In this document: positions 7,225-13,341 of the stretch, one piece after another
Position numbering within the stretch: position 1 is the first letter of the stretch
Layout of the letters: each line of letters begins with the position of its first letter
Translations under genes and position numbers: made by a program
DNA from: Clostridia bacterium
GTDB lineage: Bacteria; Bacillota; Clostridia; Oscillospirales; Acutalibacteraceae
DNA length: 15,564 bases
NCBI GenBank assembly: GCA_017424125.1
Contig: JAFPBM010000140.1
Coordinates: 1 to 15,564, forward strand
Direction of reading: 5' to 3'
The notes under the pieces: generated by a model
The model's database searches: none
What the model saw: only the letters and a program-made list of their open reading frames with translations
Told to the model about the DNA's origin: nothing

Positions 7225-8100
7225 CTATCTTCTGTCTTTGCGTCTGAAAAATCCACGAGAGGGTTTATCGTCCTCTTCGTCTTCGTCGTCAAAATCTTCT
7301 TCTGTTTCTTGTGCTACTGCATCGGCTTGAATTTTGAAGCCGCTGAAACTAACTTCGGGTTCTACAACCGCATCAGGCGTTTCCTGCTCGGTTACTTCTT
7401 CCGTTACAGGGGTTTCCTCTATAACGGGTTCTTCGGCTATCTCTTCTACCTTCGGTTCTTCCTGTTTTGTGAAGTCGGGTTTGCTATCAAACGCGAAAGC
7501 CGCAGCCTCTGCCGCACGGGTTGAATCAAACGGAACTTCATCGGGTAATTTTGAGAGCGAATCGATATGCTCTTTGTATATTGCCATTACCTGTGATTTG
7601 AAATTAACAATATCAAGTTTGAGTTTATCAAAAAGCAGTTGCTGTCTTGCAACGCTGTCGTGCGCGGCAGAAATCATCTCCTGTGATTTTTCGGCAGTCT
7701 TTTTCATAATTTCTGCATATTCTGCGGCAGCGCGCTGTTTGTTTTGTTCGGCTATAAGTTTATCGGCGGCGGCTTTTTCTTCAACAGATGAAGTAATCTC
7801 ACCCGCGCGGACCTTAGCCTCTACAATAATTTCCTCTGCCGTTTTTTTGGCATCGGCTACTATCTGGTCGGCAAGTTTTTGCGCTGAAACCAAAACGTTT
7901 TGCAGTCCCGACTGGGAAATCTTAAGGTCGTCGTTTTCCTTTTTAAGCGATAACACCTGTGCGTTAAGTTCTGAAAGTTTAGCATCGAACTGTTTATAAT
8001 CTTCTTCAACGCTATCAAGAAAAATATCAACATCTTCCTGCTTGTAGCCGTTCATTTGTTTTGAAAATCTTACATTTCTGATATCGTTTGCGTTATACAT
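7225..8100 (-). CDS. divIVA: DivIVA-domain cell division / polarity protein
   Basis: A coiled-coil scaffold that binds negatively curved membrane at septa and poles and recruits partners. The N-terminal DivIVA domain is clear: NDIRNVRFSKQMNGYKQEDVDIFLDSV (5-31 in outline), followed by a first coiled coil (about 32-75). A long Ala/Lys/Glu-rich helical region (about 76-184) is consistent with a second coiled coil. Residues 200-280 are low-complexity and very acidic, rich in Glu, Pro, Val and Thr, and the protein ends in a short basic tip, RGFFRRKDRR (282-291). At 291 residues it is longer than B. subtilis DivIVA (about 160). In the membrane-binding loop the Phe-Arg pair known from B. subtilis is Met16-Asn17. 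The ATG at 8098-8100 follows AGGGGGAAG. Gene position next to sepF and ileS supports the divIVA assignment over GpsB or SepIVA-type relatives. Confidence 0.92.
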   Translation of the reverse strand: MYNANDIRNVRFSKQMNGYKQEDVDIFLDSVEEDYKQFDAKLSELNAQVLSLKKENDDLKISQSGLQNVLVSAQKLADQIVADAKKTAEEIIVEAKVRAGEITSSVEEKAAADKLIAEQNKQRAAAEYAEIMKKTAEKSQEMISAAHDSVARQQLLFDKLKLDIVNFKSQVMAIYKEHIDSLSKLPDEVPFDSTRAAEAAAFAFDSKPDFTKQEEPKVEEIAEEPVIEETPVTEEVTEQETPDAVVEPEVSFSGFKIQADAVAQETEEDFDDEDEEDDKPSRGFFRRKDRR

Positions 8101-8137
8101 AATCTTCCCCCTAATTAGTTTGTAATAAAACTCTGAA

Positions 8138-8166
8138 AGCTGACGGGTATTTTTTGCCCGTCAGCT
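8138..8166. terminator. Perfect inverted repeat between sepF and divIVA, terminator-like
   Basis: AGCTGACGGG (8138-8147) and CCCGTCAGCT (8157-8166) form a 10-bp perfect stem with a 9-base T-rich loop. On the plus strand it is followed by A and then seven T (8168-8174), a canonical intrinsic terminator layout, although no plus-strand gene leads into it. On the minus strand, the direction of all genes here, the hairpin comes right after the sepF stop (8173-8175), preceded by an A-run and followed by TTTCAGAGTTTT, a poor U-tract. It could be a leaky terminator that lowers divIVA/ileS expression, an RNA 3'-end stabiliser, or a block to antisense transcripts. No -35/-10 pair is convincing in the remaining bases before divIVA. 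Confidence 0.6.
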
Positions 8167-8172
8167 ATTTTT

Positions 8173-8625
8173 TTAGAAATATATATTGCCGCTTTCAAAA
8201 TCGTCAAGCATAAGTTCACCCATAACGTTTACGTCGTTAGGTGTGACGATATAGGTACTGTTGGCAATTTTTTTGATGTTGCCGTGGTTTGCGTATGCAA
8301 CGCCGCTTAAGAAGTCGATAATTCTTCTTGACGTTTCACGGTTGGCAGCTTCCAAATTAAGTACTACTGTTTTCTTATCGTTTAGGTGGTCTGCAACCGA
8401 GGGAACGTCGTCAAAGCGTTCGGGTTTGCAAAGAACAACCTGCATTTGTGCCAAACTTTGATTGTAACTGACAACCTTTTTCTTATCGGTCTGGAAAAGA
8501 CGGGTTGCGGTTTCGCGGCGGGGTTTCTCCTCCTCTACCACATCTTCCTCTTCTACCAAAGTTTCTTCCTCATAATCTTCGTCCTGCGGAACGAACACCT
8601 TTTTCATATCATCAAAAAATCCCAT
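8173..8625 (-). CDS. sepF: Cell division protein SepF
   Basis: SepF is a cytoplasmic FtsZ-binding protein that tethers and organises the Z-ring at the membrane in Gram-positive bacteria. The 150-residue product has the three expected parts: an N-terminal amphipathic membrane-targeting helix (MGFFDDMKKVF, 1-11), an acidic, Glu-rich flexible linker (about 14-45), and a SepF core (about 60-135) with VVLCKPERFDDVPSVADHL (63-81), TVVLNLEA (86-93), RRIIDFLSGVAYANHGNIKKI (100-120) and YIVTPNDV (125-132). The frame continues upstream to 8715 but that would be antisense-free read-through inside ylmE. The ATG at 8623-8625 has AAAGGAG (8634-8640) eight bases upstream and gives the canonical N-terminus. 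It lies 13 bases after ylmE. The ylmG and ylmH genes that often follow sepF are absent. Confidence 0.95.
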   Translation of the reverse strand: MGFFDDMKKVFVPQDEDYEEETLVEEEDVVEEEKPRRETATRLFQTDKKKVVSYNQSLAQMQVVLCKPERFDDVPSVADHLNDKKTVVLNLEAANRETSRRIIDFLSGVAYANHGNIKKIANSTYIVTPNDVNVMGELMLDDFESGNIYF

Positions 8626-8633
8626 ATAAAAAT

Positions 8634-8640
8634 CTCCTTT
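8634..8640 (-). promoter_or_regulatory. Ribosome binding site deciding the sepF start
   Basis: AAAGGAG on the minus strand, eight bases before the ATG at 8623-8625 and touching the ylmE stop codon. It supports the 150-residue form over the longer open frame beginning at 8715. Confidence 0.8.
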
Positions 8641-9352
8641 AAAAATAATTTCTTGCACCGAAAAGAGACGTTCCGATGCGGACGATATTTGCGCCACATT
8701 CAATGGCAAGGTCATAATCCTGCGACATTCCCATTGAAAGATATATTATATTACTATTATCTAATTTTTTACGCGATATGTCAACAAAAATCTTATGAAG
8801 TTGTGTAAAATATTCACGTTGTTTCTCTCTATTTACACATACGGGCGGAATTGACATTATTCCCTTTACACAAATGCCCTCAATTTTTGTGATTTCTTCC
8901 AGAGCATTTTCAATTTCATTTGCAGAAAAACCTGATTTGCTTTCCTCTCCGCCTATGTTGATTTCAAGCAAAATATCCATTGTTTTGCCGCACTTTACCG
9001 CCTCTTTACCGATGGCGGTTGCAAGGCGCAGGGAATCCACAGATTCTATCATTTCTACGCGCGGCACGATATCCTTGACCTTGTTGGTTTGAAGATGACC
9101 GATAAAATGGCGATGCGCCGATTTGTTTATATCGTCATCCTTTGAGAGAAGTTCCTGCACACGATTTTCGCCAATATAGGATATTCCTTTTTCGATTGCA
9201 TAGTTTATTTTATCCGCGCTTACGGTTTTTGTTGCGGCGAGTAAAATTACATCCTCTGCCGTACGCCCCGACTTTTCTGCGCTTAAGTTTATTTTTTCGC
9301 GTATTTCTGCGTAGTTGGCGTCAAAATTATCAGCGAATGATTTTTCCGTCAT
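8639..9352 (-). CDS. ylmE: YggS/YlmE-family pyridoxal phosphate homeostasis protein
   Basis: A small cytoplasmic PLP-binding barrel protein (COG0325, PLPBP family) with no established catalytic reaction, known to affect vitamin B6 and amino-acid/keto-acid balance. The 237 residues contain LLAATKTVSA (37-46), whose Lys42 should carry the PLP Schiff base. Also present are YIGENRVQELLSK (59-71), HFIGHLQTNK (82-91), a GIMSIPP stretch, LSMGMSQDYDLAI (205-217) and VRIGTSLFGARNYF (224-237), which form the phosphate-binding and barrel-closing elements. The start at 9350-9352 lies inside the end of the HlyD-like gene (23-base overlap), with AAAGGA about ten bases upstream. It precedes sepF, as in the ylm cluster of many Bacillota. 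Confidence 0.94.
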   Translation of the reverse strand: MTEKSFADNFDANYAEIREKINLSAEKSGRTAEDVILLAATKTVSADKINYAIEKGISYIGENRVQELLSKDDDINKSAHRHFIGHLQTNKVKDIVPRVEMIESVDSLRLATAIGKEAVKCGKTMDILLEINIGGEESKSGFSANEIENALEEITKIEGICVKGIMSIPPVCVNREKQREYFTQLHKIFVDISRKKLDNSNIIYLSMGMSQDYDLAIECGANIVRIGTSLFGARNYF

Positions 9353-10547
9353 AAAGATTTTTTCCTTTCTCTATAACCTCGTCGTAAAGGCGAAGACCGC
9401 CTTTGTTGTTATCTGCTTTGCAAATGGTATAGCCGCTTGCCGAGTGGAGAATGTTTATCTCCACAAATTTTGCCTGCATACCCGAAATTACGTAGACACC
9501 TGTCTTTCCGTCCACGATTCTTATTGCCTTATTGCTGACACGCAAACCTTCATACTCACCCATTACGACGGTTATGGGTATTGTACGCATTACGGCTAAA
9601 TCGCCGTTCATATTATGGCAGGAAAACACCATTACAACGCGGTCATCGTCGCCGAGATTTATAGACTCGACCGTGACAGAGAGTTCGTTTGCGGTTTTAA
9701 GTGTGGTTTTGAGTTTTACCGTTTCGCCTATTTTGAAGCGGGCAGATTCCTTAAGCGACATGGTACAGGCTATGTACCACGTATAGTTAGAAACCACCTT
9801 GCCGACGGCACTATCCGTTACCTCTTCGGGCTTGAGTTTTTCAAGTTGTTTGGGGGTCAACGTTTTTATAACTTCGGACGTTAACACCTTTTCGTAACCG
9901 TCAACGGTTGAAACAAAATAACCCGAAACGTCGGACGTTATGGTGCCGATGGCAGTCGGGGCTGTGGCGGCTAACGAATTATACTGTGACGTCAGTTGCG
10001 TTATGGCACCGCTATAATCCTGTTCCTCGCCTACCGCAATTTTTTTGCGGTTTAAGAGTTTAAGCAGTTCGTCCATATGCGTACGGCTGTCACTGTACGC
10101 GCCGTCCTGACAGGAACCTATCATACTGATAAACTCAGTGTCTATTTTTCTGTTTAGTACGTTGAGGTCAACCGCCTCGGTATTGTTATAACTTTGCACC
10201 TCTTTGAGTGTTGCTATCCTTGTTTCGAGATTTTTCAAATCGGTATATACCTGCGCTTCACTTTTAGAGGCGTATACGTTGGCAACCGTTCCATTTTTGG
10301 AAACCTTTTCGCCGTCGCCTACAACAAAATAGCGAACACCTTCTTTGTTGCTTTCAAGGAGTTTTTCATCGCGAATTATAGTGCCAACGGTCTGAACGCC
10401 GTCATACGCTGTATAGTGCACGGCGGTGCCGGTTGTCATTGGCATTAAGGTTGCAAACGCCTGATAAACGAAATATACCAAAAAAAGAAGCAGCGCGAGT
10501 GCCGTTACAACACGTCCGCCCGTAAATATTGAGCCTTTATCCTTCAT
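9330..10547 (-). CDS. HlyD-like membrane-anchored adaptor protein, partner unknown
   Basis: A 405-residue predicted membrane protein with a short basic N-terminus, one transmembrane segment (about 13-34, very hydrophobic) and a large presumably extracytoplasmic part. Visible elements are a lipoyl-like half-motif (about 51-94, with YFVVGDGEKVSKNGTVA), a helical stretch that may be a short coiled-coil hairpin (95-185), a second beta-rich part starting near ITSDVSGYFVSTVDGYEKVL, and a C-terminal block typical of HlyD-type adaptors (GLRVSNKAIRI, GKTGVYVISG, YDEVIEKGKNLYDGKIIR). No transporter gene is adjacent. The start chosen is the ATG at 10545-10547, which has AGGAGG seven bases upstream; an in-frame TTG two codons earlier sits too close to that site. 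It overlaps miaA by 11 bases and ylmE by 23. By position it may act at the division site or envelope, but that is inference. Confidence 0.78.
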   Translation of the reverse strand: MKDKGSIFTGGRVVTALALLLFLVYFVYQAFATLMPMTTGTAVHYTAYDGVQTVGTIIRDEKLLESNKEGVRYFVVGDGEKVSKNGTVANVYASKSEAQVYTDLKNLETRIATLKEVQSYNNTEAVDLNVLNRKIDTEFISMIGSCQDGAYSDSRTHMDELLKLLNRKKIAVGEEQDYSGAITQLTSQYNSLAATAPTAIGTITSDVSGYFVSTVDGYEKVLTSEVIKTLTPKQLEKLKPEEVTDSAVGKVVSNYTWYIACTMSLKESARFKIGETVKLKTTLKTANELSVTVESINLGDDDRVVMVFSCHNMNGDLAVMRTIPITVVMGEYEGLRVSNKAIRIVDGKTGVYVISGMQAKFVEINILHSASGYTICKADNNKGGLRLYDEVIEKGKNLYDGKIIR

Positions 10548-11475
10548 TTGCAAACCTCCTTACTATTTTTTTAGCCTCTGACAAAACGTCACATTCGTCG
10601 GCATAAAGCCAATTTATTCGCTCGTCCCTATTAAACCAAGTGAGTTGTCGCTTAGCGTAACGTCTTGTTTCGCGTTTTAGGTTTTCTACCGCAAAATCCA
10701 ATGAACATTCGCCGCTTATATATGGCAACAGTTCCTTGTGGCCTATTGCCTGTCCCGCACCGCGACCTACTAAGGCAACGCTTTGTTTTGCTTCCTCTAA
10801 AAGCCCGTTTTCGAGCATTTTATCAACACGTAAATTTATACGCTCATAAAGTTTTTCTCTATCCCTATACGTCATGCCGAGCATTATGGTATCGTACGGT
10901 GATGGGATTTGTTTTGACAAAGCGTTCTGCTCTGTTATTGTTTTACCCGTTTGATAATAGACCTCAAACGCACGTATTATTCTGCGGCGGTTATTAGCGT
11001 GTAACTTTTTTGCCGTTTCTTTATCAAACTCTGCTAATTTTTTAAGCATTTCTTCGGCGCCGATAGCGTCCATTTCCGCTTCTAATTTTTTACGAAAAGT
11101 ATCGTCAAACGGTTCTTCAGTAAACTGTATATTATCAACAACCGAGTTTACATAAAGTCCTGTACCGCCAACGAGAATTGGCAACTTTCCTCTGCTATAT
11201 ACCTCGTAAATTGTTTTATGAGCAAGGTTTACATAATCTGCAACTGAAAAAGCGGTGTCGGGTTCCAAAAACTCGAACAAATGATGCGGAGTATCGCCTT
11301 TTTCCTCTTTAGTCGGGGCGGCAGATGCTATTGGCATACCTTTGTAAATTTGCATTGAATCGGCGGATATAATCTCGCCTTTCAGTTCTTTCGCAAGTGC
11401 TATAGAAAGCCCTGTCTTGCCGCTGGCAGTGGGACCCACTATGCACAAAAGCGGTATCTTTTTAGCGTTTTCCAT
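10537..11475 (-). CDS. miaA: tRNA dimethylallyltransferase MiaA
   Basis: Transfers a dimethylallyl group from dimethylallyl diphosphate to N6 of adenosine 37 in tRNAs reading codons that begin with U, improving codon-anticodon pairing. The 312 residues contain the P-loop IVGPTASGKT (12-21), SADSMQIYKGM (37-47) with the catalytic Asp39, the GGTGLYVNSV element (103-112), the RRRIIRAFEVY segment of the substrate-binding region, and QLTWFNRDERINWL near the C-terminus. Length is normal. The ATG (11473-11475) overlaps the mutL stop by one base (TAATG) with AGGA seven bases upstream. The mutS-mutL-miaA order is widespread in bacteria. In many genomes hfq follows, but here the HlyD-like gene does. 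Confidence 0.97.
   Translation of the reverse strand: MENAKKIPLLCIVGPTASGKTGLSIALAKELKGEIISADSMQIYKGMPIASAAPTKEEKGDTPHHLFEFLEPDTAFSVADYVNLAHKTIYEVYSRGKLPILVGGTGLYVNSVVDNIQFTEEPFDDTFRKKLEAEMDAIGAEEMLKKLAEFDKETAKKLHANNRRRIIRAFEVYYQTGKTITEQNALSKQIPSPYDTIMLGMTYRDREKLYERINLRVDKMLENGLLEEAKQSVALVGRGAGQAIGHKELLPYISGECSLDFAVENLKRETRRYAKRQLTWFNRDERINWLYADECDVLSEAKKIVRRFANEG
10555..10560 (-). promoter_or_regulatory. Ribosome binding site deciding the start of the HlyD-like gene
   Basis: AGGAGG on the minus strand, inside the miaA 3' end, seven bases before the ATG at 10545-10547. The in-frame TTG at 10551-10553 would leave a spacing of one base and is rejected. Confidence 0.85.
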
Positions 11476-13325
11476 TACTGTATCCTGCCAAACTGTTTTT
11501 CAATTTCGCGGCGCGACAGTTTCATTGCGACGGGACGTCCGTGCGGACAGTACATAATATCGTCGCTTGACAGTACGCGCTCGGCAATGGCGGACAGTTC
11601 TTCCGCCGACTGTAAATTACCCGCTTTTATGGCACTGCGGCAGGCAACGATGTGAAAAATATCGTCAATACGTTCAAGCGTTGCGGTGCCTGTTTTTATT
11701 ATACTTTCGGCAATCTCACGCACGGCAGACGGAATATCTGCGCCCTCAAGCATTGCGGGTACCGCCGTTACAAGTACGGTATCTATGCCGAAATCTTCTA
11801 TTTCAAATCCTGCAATTGATAGCAGTTCGGGATTTTCTATTATTGCGTTATATTCGTTCTTTTGCAGAGGTACGGATACCGATGATATGAGCATTTGACG
11901 CTCGGTTTTTGCGCTCTTTTTAATCTGCTCAAACAGTATTCTTTCGTGGGCGGCGTGTTTATCAATAAGATAAATATCGTTGCCCTGTTCTGCCACGATA
12001 TAGGTTTTAAATGCCTCGCCTATATATTTTACAGGCGGTTTTTCATCCTGTATTTCTACACATTTTTCTTCAACTACAGGCGGTGGCGGTAAAGCGGGTT
12101 CTTCCCTTTCCGCTTTTTTGCTGCTGTTTAACATAGAAAGCCTTTCGGGAGTTTCGTCAAACAACATTTTCTTGGTATCCGAGAGAGAAAAATTGGTTTT
12201 TGGCTTTTCTTCGAACACGGGTACCGTCTTTTCATCTTTAGGTGTTTCTTTTATGACGGTTTGGCGAAACTCTTCCACAGACATATTTTGAAAGCGGTTA
12301 ACAGGTTTTTTATCAAGCGTCATTTCGGGACGGGTATCACCCGCGGCAAGTGCCGATTTTACGGCATAATAAATACAGTTAAAGACGCGGCGCTCATCTG
12401 TAAAACGAACCTCTGTCTTGGCGGGGTGCACGTTAACGTCGACCGTATCAAGAGGCACCGAAATATTAAGCACACAATATGGGAATTTTCCCACCATTGC
12501 GCTGTTTTTATAGGCTTGTTCGAGTGCGGCACAGGCTGTGCCCGATTTTACAAGACGTCCGTTAAGGAAAAAAAACTGACCATTTCTGTTTGGTCGGCAA
12601 AGTACGGGTTTGCACACAAATCCCGTAACGGTCACGCCGTCTTGCGCGTTTTCGGCGCTTATAAGTCCGCCAAAATATTCGCGGCCGAGCACCGAATATA
12701 TTGCCGATGAGAGTTTTCCGTCGCCCGCTGTTGTGAGTGTTTGTTTGCCGTCACGTATGAACTTAAAAGATACTTCGGGGTGTGAGAGCGCCATTCTGTC
12801 CATAACAAGTGCTACGGCGTTGGATTCGGCAACATCGGTTTTCAAAAACTTCATTCGTGCGGGGGTATTGAAGAAAATATCGCGCACTATGATTGTTGTG
12901 CCGACAGGACAACCTGTTTCAAAAAAGTCCTGTTCTACACCGCCGCTTATAACGTAGCGGGTGCCTAACTGTTCATCCTTTGTGCAGGTAAGCATTTCAA
13001 TATGTGCAACCGAACTTATAGCGGCAAGGGCTTCACCGCGGAAGCCGAGAGTGCCGATATTATTAAGGTCGTCGCCTGTTTTTATCTTGCTTGTGGCGTG
13101 GCGAAGAAAGGCGGTGGGAACATCGTCACGCGAGATTCCACAGCCGTTATCGGTAATACGCATATACGTGACGCCGCCGCGCTGAATTTCTACGGTTATG
13201 GCGGTAGCACCCGCATCAATTGAGTTTTCAACGAGTTCCTTTATGACCGAGGCAGGTCTTTCAACAACCTCACCCGCGGCTATAAGTTCTGCCACGTTTT
13301 TGGGTAATACGTTTATTCTTGCCAT
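11475..13325 (-). CDS. mutL: DNA mismatch repair protein MutL (endonuclease type)
   Basis: MutL links mismatch recognition by MutS to strand incision. The N-terminal GHKL ATPase is complete: AAGEVVERPASVIKELVENS (16-35) with Glu30 and Asn34, DNGCGI (59-64) and GTLGFRGEAL (91-100). A transducer domain follows, then a low-complexity Glu/Pro/Lys-rich linker (about 335-430), and a C-terminal dimerisation domain. That domain carries the metal-dependent nuclease motifs of organisms without MutH: DKHAAHERILFE (about 455-466, corresponding to DQHAxxExxxxE), ACRSAIKAG (about 561-569) and CPHGRP (593-598). The Gln of DQHA is Lys here. At 616 residues the length is normal. It starts 16 bases after mutS with a weak GGTGA binding site, and ends overlapping miaA by one base. 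Confidence 0.97.
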   Translation of the reverse strand: MARINVLPKNVAELIAAGEVVERPASVIKELVENSIDAGATAITVEIQRGGVTYMRITDNGCGISRDDVPTAFLRHATSKIKTGDDLNNIGTLGFRGEALAAISSVAHIEMLTCTKDEQLGTRYVISGGVEQDFFETGCPVGTTIIVRDIFFNTPARMKFLKTDVAESNAVALVMDRMALSHPEVSFKFIRDGKQTLTTAGDGKLSSAIYSVLGREYFGGLISAENAQDGVTVTGFVCKPVLCRPNRNGQFFFLNGRLVKSGTACAALEQAYKNSAMVGKFPYCVLNISVPLDTVDVNVHPAKTEVRFTDERRVFNCIYYAVKSALAAGDTRPEMTLDKKPVNRFQNMSVEEFRQTVIKETPKDEKTVPVFEEKPKTNFSLSDTKKMLFDETPERLSMLNSSKKAEREEPALPPPPVVEEKCVEIQDEKPPVKYIGEAFKTYIVAEQGNDIYLIDKHAAHERILFEQIKKSAKTERQMLISSVSVPLQKNEYNAIIENPELLSIAGFEIEDFGIDTVLVTAVPAMLEGADIPSAVREIAESIIKTGTATLERIDDIFHIVACRSAIKAGNLQSAEELSAIAERVLSSDDIMYCPHGRPVAMKLSRREIEKQFGRIQ

Positions 13326-13341
13326 TTTTCACCACTCTTTT

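Noticed and set aside
7334..7999. Long plus-strand open frame of 221 codons opposite divIVA
   Set aside because: It is Ser/Ala-rich with no family motifs and mirrors the repetitive Ala/Glu/Lys codons of the coiled-coil gene on the other strand. It has no convincing ribosome binding site or promoter.
8101..8137. Possible promoter directly upstream of divIVA
   Set aside because: AT-rich stretches occur, but no -10 with a matching -35 at 16-18 bases could be found.
8626..8715. Longer version of SepF with 30 extra N-terminal residues
   Set aside because: The extension lies inside the ylmE coding end, while the ATG at 8625 has an ideal binding site and gives the canonical MGFFDD amphipathic N-terminus.
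10548..10553. TTG start of the HlyD-like gene two codons upstream of the ATG
   Set aside because: It would lie one base from AGGAGG, too close for initiation, whereas the ATG is seven bases away.
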